Part shown: piece after piece, positions 16,583-23,399 of the stretch
How positions within the stretch are numbered: the stretch's first letter is position 1
Layout: the number at the start of each line of letters is the position of its first letter
Notes under the pieces: model-generated
Told to the model about the DNA's origin: nothing
Databases searched by the model: none
What the model saw: the letters and a program-made list of their open reading frames with translations, nothing else
Assembly: GCA_020848275.1 (NCBI GenBank)
Contig: JADLAK010000070.1
Coordinates: 1 to 42,491 of the forward strand
Origin: Planctomycetota bacterium
GTDB lineage: Bacteria > Planctomycetota > UBA8742 > UBA2392
Direction of reading: 5' to 3'
Length of the DNA stretch: 42,491 nucleotides
Made by a program: the position numbers and the translations under genes

Positions 16583-17344
16583 TTAATCAATCTCGCAGAT
16601 CACCGGCGTGTGGTCGCTGGGTTTTTCGAGGCGGCGGGGCCAGAGGTCGATGCTCGCGGCCGTGCAGCGTTTGGCCAGCGGCTCCGTCAGCCAGATCTGG
16701 TCGATGCGCATGCCTTCGTCCTTCTGGAAACCGAGCGTGCGGTAGTCCCACCACGAATACTGGCCCGCACGCTGATCGTGCAGCCGCAGCGAATCTTTCA
16801 GTCCCCACGACGTCAGTTCTTTCAACGCCGCGTGCTCGAGCGGGTGAAAGCCGACGTACTTTGCGGCGATCTTCGGGTTCCAGACGTCGCGTTCTTCGGG
16901 CGCAACATTGAAATCGCCGGCGATCACGAGTTCCGACGTCGGCTTGGCGACCGATGCCAGGTGCTGGCGTAGCGCCTTGAAGAAGCGCAGCTTGTACTTG
17001 AACTTTTCATCCTCGGGCGACGCGCCGTTGGGCACATAGACCGAGAAGACCTGCATTCCCTCAATGCTGGCCTCGATCAGCCGCGCGTGGCCCTCTTCGC
17101 CCGTGAAACCTTCGACCGGTTCGTTGATGGGAAACTTCGACAGGATGGCCACGCCGTTGTAGCCGCCGGTGCCGTAGGCGACGGCCTCGTAGCCGAGTTC
17201 GCCCAGCGGGTCGAAGGGGAAGTCCTCGGTCGTCACCTTGGTTTCCTGCAGGCAGACGATGTCCGGCTCGGCACGCTTGAGCCACTCGGTGAGCTGCGGC
17301 AGGCGAACTTTGATCGAGTTGACGTTCCAGGAAGCGATGCGCAT
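16583..17344 (-). CDS. xth: Exodeoxyribonuclease III / AP endonuclease
   Basis: 253 residues, the usual length. The enzyme nicks DNA at abasic sites and degrades 3' ends in base-excision repair, using Mg2+. All family signatures are present: N-terminal SWNVNSIKVR, LQETK (metal-binding Glu), NGVAILS, YVPNG, GDFNVAPE, YSWWDYR, RIDQIW and the C-terminal SDHTPV (catalytic Asp-His). The protein starts MRIASWN with ATG at 17344. It appears to be transcribed alone, divergently from the cupredoxin gene. Confidence 0.95.
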   Translation of the reverse strand: MRIASWNVNSIKVRLPQLTEWLKRAEPDIVCLQETKVTTEDFPFDPLGELGYEAVAYGTGGYNGVAILSKFPINEPVEGFTGEEGHARLIEASIEGMQVFSVYVPNGASPEDEKFKYKLRFFKALRQHLASVAKPTSELVIAGDFNVAPEERDVWNPKIAAKYVGFHPLEHAALKELTSWGLKDSLRLHDQRAGQYSWWDYRTLGFQKDEGMRIDQIWLTEPLAKRCTAASIDLWPRRLEKPSDHTPVICEID

Positions 17345-17363
17345 GGGGGTAGTCTAAGGCGGT

Positions 17364-17391
17364 ATTGGGTTTTAGGTGTTGGGTTTTGGGG
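17364..17391. repeat. Imperfect TTGGGTTTT direct repeat
   Basis: TTGGGTTTT occurs at 17365-17373 and 17379-17387 in the gap upstream of xth. It resembles the low-complexity ATTTTGG run at 7020-7052. Confidence 0.5.
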
Positions 17392-17427
17392 AAAAGCCAC
17401 AAGCCCGTCCGCCCGACCCCAGCCGGT

Positions 17428-17436
17428 TGTTAGAAT
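17428..17436 (+). promoter_or_regulatory. Extended -10 promoter
   Basis: TGT-TAGAAT (extended -10) ahead of the cupredoxin gene. Transcription would begin near 17443, followed by GGAG just before ATG 17468. No -35 is recognisable. Confidence 0.4.
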
Positions 17437-17467
17437 CTTTGAGACTAAACCACAACACGGAGATCGC

Positions 17468-18169
17468 ATGCAAAGAAAACTAGCAGCGGCAAGCTTGCTG
17501 GTAGCTGCTGCGGCGGCACTTGGAGTTGCGGTTTCGCCGGCGGTTTACGGACAGCCGCACGCCGTGAAGGCGACCTACACGCAGGTTATTGAGACGAGCC
17601 AAGGCGCCACGGCCTGGAAGGATGCCGACAAGGGCGACCTCAGCGGCAACATTAAATTCAGCGCCAAGCGCCCGAGCCAGCCCGTGGTGGTGTACCTCGT
17701 GGCCGATGACGGCGAAGGCGCCTTTGACGTGCCCGCGGCGATGAAAGTCAAGCAGAAGGGCGCGAAGTTCGAGCCGAGCTTTGGCGTGCTGGTGCGCGGC
17801 CAGAAGGCCGAGTTCGTCAACGATGAAGGCGCCGAGATTGACCACAACGTGTACTTCCTGGGCGCGGCGGAAGTTGACCTCGGGATTTTCCAGCCGGGCG
17901 CGACCGCCGAACACGAATTCACCAAGGCCGGCGAAGTCAGCGTGCACTGCAGCATCCATAAGCTGATGGACGCCAAGTTGTTCATCGCGCCCAGCCCGGC
18001 ATTCGCCAATGTCCCGGCCGATGACAATGCGTTTTCGATCAAGGGCGTGCCGGTCGGCAAGTACACGCTCAAGACCTGGCAGAAGTCAAAGCGCTTCAAG
18101 GACGCCGAAGTGAAGGTCGAGGTCAAGAAGGGCGAAACCACCAAGATCGACGTGGAGATGACCCGATGA
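17468..18169 (+). CDS. Secreted cupredoxin (plastocyanin-like) protein
   Basis: 233 residues from ATG 17468, with GGAG upstream. Residues 1-29 form a signal peptide (MQRKLAAASLLVAAAAALGV...). A cupredoxin domain spans roughly residues 55-175, with a complete type-1 copper set: H126 in EIDHNVYF, then C161, H164 and M167 in VHCSIHKLM. A C-terminal beta domain (SIKGVPVGKYTLKTWQ) resembles carboxypeptidase-regulatory-like folds. It probably acts in the periplasm as an electron carrier or copper-binding protein, like the MauL/plastocyanin-like group. Its stop overlaps the start of the following lipoprotein (ATGA), so the two are likely partners. Confidence 0.85.
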   Translation: MQRKLAAASLLVAAAAALGVAVSPAVYGQPHAVKATYTQVIETSQGATAWKDADKGDLSGNIKFSAKRPSQPVVVYLVADDGEGAFDVPAAMKVKQKGAKFEPSFGVLVRGQKAEFVNDEGAEIDHNVYFLGAAEVDLGIFQPGATAEHEFTKAGEVSVHCSIHKLMDAKLFIAPSPAFANVPADDNAFSIKGVPVGKYTLKTWQKSKRFKDAEVKVEVKKGETTKIDVEMTR

Positions 18170-19008
18170 AAGTTCGCGCCGCAATGTTGGCCCTTGCGCT
18201 GTTTGCGGGCGCCTGTGCGTCGACGCCGCCGAAGACCGACGAGCCCCAACCTGAGCCCGAACCGGCGCCGACGGACACGCGCCCCTGCGAACTGACCGTC
18301 CGCCTGCGCGCCGAGGCCAAGAAGGGCCTTCGGGTGCTCGGTAAGGATGCCGACTATGGCGAAACCGGCAAACCCCGCGCCGACGAGAAAATCAAACGCG
18401 TCGATTACTCTCACCTTGGCGGCATCGTGGTGATTCTCGATGGCCCCGGCCGCAACAACGCCGAAGTTGAGGACCAGCCCAAGGAAGACCCCAGCGTCAG
18501 CATTACCGACGCCGGCTTTTCGCAGGACGCCGTGGCGGTAATGCTGCAGCGCCCGCGCGATGACGCCCTTGCCAGGAAACTGGGCGGCAAAATGGGTAAC
18601 GAGGCCGCGGCGATGGCGAAGTCGCTGGATCTCGGCTCCAGCGTGAAATTCACCAATAGCCGCAAAACGCCCGTGACGATTTTCGGTGCGGCGGGCAGCA
18701 AGGACAGCTTCGAGATCACGCTGAAGCCCGACGCCGGGCGCTATGTGTTCTTTCGCAACGAGGGCGTGTACGACGTTTATTGCGAGGAGGACGAGGGCTT
18801 CCAGATGCGCGTGATCGTGACCGGGTCGGCCTACGTGCGCACGGCAAAATCGGGCGATGATGTGAAGTTCTTCCTGCCGCCGGGGGTTTTCACCGTGAAG
18901 GTTTACGCGCCGCGTCTGCCGATGTGGACCGCGGAGGTGAGCTTCGATGGCGGCGGCAAGGCGGAACTAACCACCAACCTCGGCGTGAATTCTCTGCCGA
19001 AGAAGTAG
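18166..19008 (+). CDS. Lipoprotein with a degenerate cupredoxin-like domain
   Basis: 280 residues, coupled to the cupredoxin gene by a four-base overlap. The signal sequence ends in a lipobox (LFAGAC, Cys17), followed by a Pro/Glu-rich linker (residues 20-40). Residues about 80-220 follow the layout of the upstream cupredoxin: a GFSQDAVAVML segment, then VKFTNSRKTPVTIF, then VYCEEDEGFQM. The copper ligands are mostly lost: the first His is absent, and the Cys is followed by EED instead of a CxxHxxM arrangement. The C-terminal part (GVFTVKVYAPRLPMW) is a small beta domain. It may be a membrane-anchored partner or docking protein. Function is inferred only from pairing. Confidence 0.75.
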   Translation: MKVRAAMLALALFAGACASTPPKTDEPQPEPEPAPTDTRPCELTVRLRAEAKKGLRVLGKDADYGETGKPRADEKIKRVDYSHLGGIVVILDGPGRNNAEVEDQPKEDPSVSITDAGFSQDAVAVMLQRPRDDALARKLGGKMGNEAAAMAKSLDLGSSVKFTNSRKTPVTIFGAAGSKDSFEITLKPDAGRYVFFRNEGVYDVYCEEDEGFQMRVIVTGSAYVRTAKSGDDVKFFLPPGVFTVKVYAPRLPMWTAEVSFDGGGKAELTTNLGVNSLPKK

Positions 19009-19024
19009 GGGCGAGCGTGCCCCG

Positions 19025-19420
19025 TTATTCCGTGAACGTGCAGTGGGTCGGGTCGAAAAGCGTGCCGAAGTGGTCGACCGGGGCCTTGAGCGTGCGGATG
19101 ATTTCCTGCGCCGTCAGGCGCATTTCGTCGCGGTGCTGCTGGGCCATCTCTTCACCGGCGATGTCGGTGTAAATCAGGTGCATCGCGACATACGCCTTGA
19201 AATCCGCCAGCTCCAGAAACAGGCCATCGTAGGGCGTCTCGAACACGTAGCTGAACGTGCTCTGTTTGCCCTTGGGAATCTTGTTGTTGGGATAGCCGTA
19301 GGCATGCACCCCGGCATAAAGCGCCGCCCAGGGCGTGAGATCGTATTCTTCAGCAAGGTCGAGCCGGCCGCGCCGGTGTTCGTCGAGATACTTCAGGCGG
19401 GATTTGTCGGCTAACTTCAT
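19025..19420 (-). CDS. Conserved-looking protein of unknown function
   Basis: 131 residues. No domain is recognised. It is soluble, with no signal peptide. It has a Tyr/Gly-rich centre (ALYAGVHAYGYPNNKIPKGK) and a helical second half (GEEMAQQHRDEMRLTAQEII) with His/Asp/Glu residues that could bind a metal, though no known motif fits. A TATACT -10 box lies upstream. It runs parallel to the downstream end of the coaC operon and is separated from it by 44 bases. Confidence 0.65.
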   Translation of the reverse strand: MKLADKSRLKYLDEHRRGRLDLAEEYDLTPWAALYAGVHAYGYPNNKIPKGKQSTFSYVFETPYDGLFLELADFKAYVAMHLIYTDIAGEEMAQQHRDEMRLTAQEIIRTLKAPVDHFGTLFDPTHCTFTE

Positions 19421-19445
19421 GCACCATCCAATATGGGTTACTGAC

Positions 19446-19476
19446 AGTATACCCCGTGGACCCCCTAATCGTCCAA
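19446..19476 (-). promoter_or_regulatory. Probable promoter for the 131-residue protein gene
   Basis: On the minus strand TTGGAC (19476-19471) and TATACT (19451-19446) are separated by 19 bases, slightly long. The -35 overlaps the 3' end of coaC. Transcription would start near 19439. Confidence 0.45.
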
Positions 19477-20043
19477 TTTCAATAACGCAAGTACTTTGTG
19501 GGCAATGACTTCGGGCTCAGCAAGGCGGCCTTGGCCCTGCCAGCCGCAGGCCAGGTCGCCCTCGGTGGGATCAACGAAGTGGTAGCCGCGCTTGCGCAAG
19601 GTAGTCACGTTGGCGACCGTGGCGGGGTTCAGCCACATGCGGGTGTTCATGGCCGGGGCGAACAGGATGGGTTTTTCGGTCGGCAGGCTCGAAACAAGCA
19701 GCGTCGAGACCGGCTCGTCGGCGATGCCAAGCGCCGCCTTGGCCAGGATGTTCGCTGTCGCGGGCGCGATCAGCAGAAGGTCAAGTTCATCGGCTAGGTC
19801 GATGTGCCGTGGTTTAACATGCGTCGGCGCCCAGAGGTCGGTGACGACCTGGTTGCCAGTCAACGCCAAAAACGTCTGCGGCCCGATGAACTGCGTGGCC
19901 GAGGGCGTCATGGCGATGGTGACGTTGACCTTGCCGCGCAGGTGTGTGAGCACGTTGCAGACCTTGAAGGCTGCAATGGAGCCGCAAACGCCGATCACGA
20001 CGTGAGGAAGTTTAATGCTGCGCTTGGCGGACTTGCGGGCCAT
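19465..20043 (-). CDS. coaC: Phosphopantothenoylcysteine decarboxylase domain flavoprotein (CoaC)
   Basis: 192 residues from ATG 20043 (MARKSAKRSIKLPHVV). It has the flavoprotein fold of the coenzyme A pathway: GVCGSIAAFK near the N-terminus, PSATQFIGPQTFLALTG, the substrate-binding LIAPATANILAK, FAPAMNTRMW (the PAMN signature) and GDLACGWQGQGR with the catalytic-flap Cys. FMN-dependent decarboxylation of phosphopantothenoylcysteine is the expected reaction. Only the CoaC half is present. There is no fused CoaB ligase as in most bacteria, so the ligase would be encoded elsewhere. It is the last gene of the tpiA-to-coaC operon, with a palindromic repeat between it and rpoZ. Confidence 0.88.
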   Translation of the reverse strand: MARKSAKRSIKLPHVVIGVCGSIAAFKVCNVLTHLRGKVNVTIAMTPSATQFIGPQTFLALTGNQVVTDLWAPTHVKPRHIDLADELDLLLIAPATANILAKAALGIADEPVSTLLVSSLPTEKPILFAPAMNTRMWLNPATVANVTTLRKRGYHFVDPTEGDLACGWQGQGRLAEPEVIAHKVLALLKLDD

Positions 20044-20058
20044 GGCGGGTTTCCGCAG

Positions 20059-20084
20059 GGCAGGCAGGATGCCCGCCCCACGAA
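20059..20084. repeat. GGCAGGC...GCCCGCCCCACGAA repeat, copy 2
   Basis: Nearly identical to 7436-7461 (24 of 26 positions). It lies in the 43-base gap between rpoZ and coaC within the operon. Confidence 0.65.
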
Positions 20085-20086
20085 GA

Positions 20087-20302
20087 CTAATTCTTGACCA
20101 CGGTTTCGTTGTCTTCCGCAAGCGCGATTTTGCCGCGGCGAAGTTCTTCCATCGCAATGCCGATGAAGTCCTTGGTCTGCTCGCCGGGCACAAGCTTGGG
20201 CGCGCCGCGAACCAGCTCGTTTACGCGGCGCTGGAGCAGCACAGTCAGGCGGTACTTGCCGCCGCACTTTTTGTACATCTCTTCGAGTTCCGGGTATTCC
20301 AT
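20087..20302 (-). CDS. rpoZ: RNA polymerase omega subunit
   Basis: 71 residues from ATG 20302, with AGGAG 11 bases upstream (a TTG at 20326 would add eight residues). It has the short omega layout, with YRLTVLLQRRVNELVRGA near the start and IGIAMEELRRGKI later, matching the helix that binds the RNA polymerase beta-prime subunit. It sits between gmk and coaC, as in many bacteria where omega is linked to gmk. Assignment rests on size, motif and context together. Confidence 0.82.
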   Translation of the reverse strand: MEYPELEEMYKKCGGKYRLTVLLQRRVNELVRGAPKLVPGEQTKDFIGIAMEELRRGKIALAEDNETVVKN

Positions 20303-20331
20303 CGCTTTCGTTTCTCCTGAGTCCAACTGTT

Positions 20332-20964
20332 CTAACCCTTGTTGAGGCCGGGGTACAGCGTCTGGCCGGCGTTTTTGCGGTCGCGCAACTGAAGGCGTCG
20401 CTCGCGGATCAGCTCCTTGACCTGCTCTACGCAGCGGTCGAGGTCGTCGTTGACCACCACGAAATCGTATTCGCTGTGGCCGATTTTGATTTCCAGGTCT
20501 GAACGCGACAGGCGTTCGGTCTGCTGCTTAAGGTTCTCGGTGCCGCGCTGGACAAGCCTGCGCTGCAATTCTCCTTTATCGGGCGCCTTGAGAAACACCA
20601 GCAGTGCGTCGAGCTTTTTGTCTTTCACCTGCTTGCCGCCGTCGACATCGATCACCAGCAAAATCACCTTGTTTTGCTTCACGGCGTCGCGCAGCGGTTG
20701 TTTGGGCGTGCCGTAACTGCGCCCGAAAACCTCCGCGTACTCGACCAGTTCGTTGGCCGCCTTGAGCTTGGCAAACTCCTCGGCGCTGACGAAGTGGTAA
20801 TCCCTGCCGTTTACCTCACCCTCGCGCGGCGGGCGCGTTGTCGCGCTGACCGAACGCGTAAAATCAGGCTCCTGCAACAGGCGCGTCGCCACCGTGGTTT
20901 TGCCTACCCCGGCAGGGCCGGAGAGGACGACCAGCAGGCCCGGCAATGGTTGGTTGTCCGCCAT
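20332..20964 (-). CDS. gmk: Guanylate kinase
   Basis: 210 residues. ATP-dependent phosphorylation of GMP to GDP in nucleotide metabolism. The P-loop GPAGVGKTT lies at residues 16-24. The GMP-binding segment SVSATTRPPREGEVNGRDYH follows, then EYAEVFGRSYGTP and the lid region (LVQRGTENLKQQTERLS). Length is standard. It lies 20 bases downstream of yicC and 29 upstream of rpoZ, in the same operon. Confidence 0.95.
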   Translation of the reverse strand: MADNQPLPGLLVVLSGPAGVGKTTVATRLLQEPDFTRSVSATTRPPREGEVNGRDYHFVSAEEFAKLKAANELVEYAEVFGRSYGTPKQPLRDAVKQNKVILLVIDVDGGKQVKDKKLDALLVFLKAPDKGELQRRLVQRGTENLKQQTERLSRSDLEIKIGHSEYDFVVVNDDLDRCVEQVKELIRERRLQLRDRKNAGQTLYPGLNKG

Positions 20965-20984
20965 GTCCGCCTCAACTGTCGCGC

Positions 20985-21881
20985 CTACTCGAGGTTCTGA
21001 ACTTGTTCCTTAATACGCTCCACTTCAGACTTCATCTCAACGACCTGCGAAATCAGATGCGCGTCGTTGGCCTTGCTGCCGATGGTATTGCTTTCGCGCA
21101 ACAGTTCCTGCGCGATGAAATCGAGCCTGCGCCCAACCGCCCCATCGCCCGCTATGATCTGCAAAAACTGCGTGCAGTGGTGCTTCAGGCGTGTGGTTTC
21201 CTCCGTCACGTCGCAGCGGTCGGCAAAGAACGCCACCTCGCGCACCAGCGCCGCCGGGTCCAGCGCCACGCCGCTGCCTTTAAGCAGCGTTTCGATGCGC
21301 TGGTTCAGCTTGTCGCGGAACTCCTGCACTACTTGCGGCGCCCGCTTCTCAACTTCGGCGCTGAGTTGCGCCACGTGTTTGACGCGCGTCGACAAGTCGT
21401 GCGCGAGCATCTCGCCTTCTTTGCGCCGCATCTCCAGCAGCGCCTTGAGCGCTTGTTCGCAGGCTTTGCGAACCGCGGCCACCTGGCCTTCGCTGGCGTG
21501 TTTGGCGCTGTCGACGGGCTCGACGACGCCGTCAAGGGCGCTGACTTCGACAAGCGTGGGCGGTGCAGTGCCCAGCTTCCTGGCGACGTCGGTAAGTTGT
21601 TTGAAGTACGCCTCGATGATCTCCGGGTTCAGGCGCCAGGCGGCTTCGCCCTTTTGCTTCTCGAGCTCGATGGAGAGGTAGACGCTGCCGCGCGACAACT
21701 GGCTGCGGACAAGTGTGTCCAGTTCAGGTTCGAAATCGGAAAGCAGGTCCGGGATGCGGTAGCTGGTCTTGAGGAAACGGTTGTTGACCGACTTGACCTC
21801 GACGGTGACGCTGCTGCGTTCACCGCCGGCCTGGCCGTACTCCGCGCTTGCGCGGCCAAAACCGGTCATTCCAAGGGGCAA
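20985..21881 (-). CDS. yicC: YicC family endoribonuclease
   Basis: 298 residues. The start is TTG 21881, which has AGGA five bases upstream and gives MPLGMTGFGRA, matching the usual family N-terminus (an ATG at 21869 would begin directly at MTGFGRA). The C-terminal signatures RCDVTEETTRLKHH, RRLDFIAQELLRESNTIGSK and KSEVERIKEQVQNLE are complete. YicC-type proteins are stress-linked endoribonucleases. The gene lies directly upstream of gmk, the commonest arrangement. A repeat-bounded remnant lies between it and secG. Confidence 0.93.
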   Translation of the reverse strand: MPLGMTGFGRASAEYGQAGGERSSVTVEVKSVNNRFLKTSYRIPDLLSDFEPELDTLVRSQLSRGSVYLSIELEKQKGEAAWRLNPEIIEAYFKQLTDVARKLGTAPPTLVEVSALDGVVEPVDSAKHASEGQVAAVRKACEQALKALLEMRRKEGEMLAHDLSTRVKHVAQLSAEVEKRAPQVVQEFRDKLNQRIETLLKGSGVALDPAALVREVAFFADRCDVTEETTRLKHHCTQFLQIIAGDGAVGRRLDFIAQELLRESNTIGSKANDAHLISQVVEMKSEVERIKEQVQNLE

Positions 21882-21900
21882 GCAAGTCCTTTCAAAACTG

Positions 21901-22089
21901 CTTTCACGAAGAAACGAAGAGACGAAGACACGAAGGAAAACTTAATCTTCTGTATCCAGTACCCGTCTGATCCCGTCTTTCATCAACGCGACATTGAAAT
22001 TCAGCAACAAACCCAACGGCTGCCTTATCTGGCGCATGTACGTTCGTGTCTGAAGCCTGTCTCGTGGCGCCAGCGCTTCTTCGTGAAAG
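21901..22089. repeat. Repeat-bounded element between secG and yicC
   Basis: CTTTCACGAAGAA (21901-21913) and its exact inverse TTCTTCGTGAAAG (22077-22089) bound a 189-base segment. Next to the left copy is a tandem ACGAAG-type run (21907-21936). The segment contains the GxxExxxR fragment. Such CTTCGTG-type runs are frequently seen beside GxxExxxR genes in environmental genomes. Confidence 0.6.
21942..22037 (-). pseudogene. C-terminal remnant of a GxxExxxR protein gene
   Basis: Reading leftward, the fragment from ATG 22037 gives LGLLLNFNVALMKDGIRRVL close to its end and stops at 21942. This is the characteristic C-terminus of GxxExxxR proteins (about 125 residues when complete, related to PD-(D/E)xK folds). 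The frame continues upstream only to about 22075 (RDRLQTRTYM) and lacks the N-terminal GxxExxxR motif. It is therefore a truncated, non-functional relic or a very small surviving ORF. Confidence 0.65.
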
Positions 22090-22098
22090 ATGATGGTT

Positions 22099-22422
22099 CT
22101 ACTTGGGGGCGTCCTTGGGGGCTTCGGTGGAGGTGTCCGTCGGCACCGCCTCGGTATCCGACGCGCGGCCGCCGGTGCTGATCAGGCTGTAGGCCAGCGC
22201 CAGGACGATGAAACAGAAGCCCAAAAACGCGATGACTTTGTCGACGACCTGCTGGCCTTTGGTGCCAAGCGCGCCGCCGCCGTCGCCGCCGCCGAACGCC
22301 GCACCGACGCCGCCGCCGTCGGATTGGCGGAACATCGAAAACGCAATCAGCGTGACCGCCACGATGACGAACACCACGCCCAAAATCATCAGCAATGCAT
22401 CGTTGGCCGCACCAAGAACCAT
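22099..22422 (-). CDS. secG: Protein-export membrane protein SecG
   Basis: 107 residues. Two transmembrane helices are seen: residues 8-30 (ALLMILGVVFVIVAVTLIAF) and about 60-82 (VIAFLGFCFIVLALAYSLIS). Between them is the Gly-rich loop with GVGAAFGGG and ALGTKGQQVVDKV, which is diagnostic of SecG. It forms part of the SecYEG translocon in the inner membrane. The C-terminal tail is Thr/Asp/Pro-rich. It starts 15 bases downstream of the tpiA stop, an arrangement (tpiA-secG) found in many bacteria. Confidence 0.92.
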   Translation of the reverse strand: MVLGAANDALLMILGVVFVIVAVTLIAFSMFRQSDGGGVGAAFGGGDGGGALGTKGQQVVDKVIAFLGFCFIVLALAYSLISTGGRASDTEAVPTDTSTEAPKDAPK

Positions 22423-22437
22423 TTCCGTACCCTCTGT

Positions 22438-23166
22438 CTATTTCCGCGCGGCGTCATCAATAGCCGCGAGACTCTCGTAAGTCAGGCTTGCGCCGCCCAC
22501 CAGCAGCCCGTCAACATTCGGGCAGGCAAGCAACTCGGCGCAATTGTCCGCCTTCACACTGCCGCCGTACAACACCGGCGTCTTTTCCATGCCTAGCGAC
22601 TTCAGCTTCGACTTCACTTCCCGGTGCATCTCGTCGGCCTGCTTCGCCGTCGCGTTCAAGCCTGTCCCGATCGCCCAGACCGGCTCGTAGGCCACAGCCG
22701 CCACCTGCGTGCGCTGCGTCGGCGACAATTCGGACAACACCGACAACTGCTGGCCGACAATCGCCGCCGCGTGGCCCATTTCGCGCTCGGCGCGGGTTTC
22801 ACCCACGCACAACAGCGGGCTCAGGCCGCCCTGCAACGCGCGTTTCAGCTTGCGCGCAATCAGCCCACTGCTTTCGCCATGGCCCTGGCGGCGCTCACTG
22901 TGCCCGGCCAGCACCAGACTGGCCCCTGCGTCGGCCAGCATTTCCGCGCTCAGGTCGCCGGTAAAGGCGCCGTCGCGATCCGGGCTTACGTCCTGCGCGC
23001 CCAGTTGCAGCTTGCCGCCCTTGATTGCCTCGGCGACTTCAACCAGGTGCACCGCCGCCGGGAACAACCACGCCTGCCGGCCATCGCGCGCCAAAGCCGC
23101 CGCAAGTTCGCGCGCGCCCTGGCGTTTGAGGTTCATTTTCCAGTTCGCCGCAACGATCTTGCCCAC
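22438..23166 (-). CDS. tpiA: Triosephosphate isomerase
   Basis: 242 residues from GTG 23166, which has GGAGG four bases upstream. Interconverts dihydroxyacetone phosphate and glyceraldehyde-3-phosphate. The catalytic residues are present: K10 in ANWKMN, H89 in LAGHSERR and E161 in AYEPVWAIGTG, with the flexible loop 6 after it and the phosphate-binding VLYGGSVKADN and GLLVGGASL near the end. The first gene of a leftward operon running to coaC. Confidence 0.96.
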   Translation of the reverse strand: MGKIVAANWKMNLKRQGARELAAALARDGRQAWLFPAAVHLVEVAEAIKGGKLQLGAQDVSPDRDGAFTGDLSAEMLADAGASLVLAGHSERRQGHGESSGLIARKLKRALQGGLSPLLCVGETRAEREMGHAAAIVGQQLSVLSELSPTQRTQVAAVAYEPVWAIGTGLNATAKQADEMHREVKSKLKSLGMEKTPVLYGGSVKADNCAELLACPNVDGLLVGGASLTYESLAAIDDAARK

Positions 23167-23318
23167 GAACCCTCCGCTGCCTGCAAAAGCAAGCGGAATA
23201 GGGTAACAACCGGCGGTTGCCCTGCAAGATTCCGGGACAAGCACCGGTGACGATTGCGCTGGTCTTTACGCGGCAAGTGCAAGCTGTGCGAGGCTTGCGC
23301 CATCTCAAGCAGTAGTCG

Positions 23319-23347
23319 TTGACTTGTGGGGCGGCGCGGCCAATAAT
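23319..23347 (+). promoter_or_regulatory. Sigma-70 promoter of the receiver-kinase gene
   Basis: TTGACT (23319-23324) and AATAAT (23342-23347) with an exact 17-base spacer. Transcription would begin near 23354, about 46 bases before ATG 23400. Confidence 0.6.
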
Positions 23348-23399
23348 TCGAAAGTAAACAACCTATCATCACCGCTGTTTCATACAGTGCTTATCTCCA

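Noticed and set aside
16500..16584. AACGTGGCA / TGCCACGTT inverted repeat as an island boundary
   Set aside because: Nine bases over an 85-base span can occur by chance, and no matching copy was found at the other end near 12260.
20946..22181. 411-residue open frame on the plus strand
   Set aside because: It runs antisense through yicC and the GxxExxxR relic. Both real features are supported by strong motifs on the other strand.
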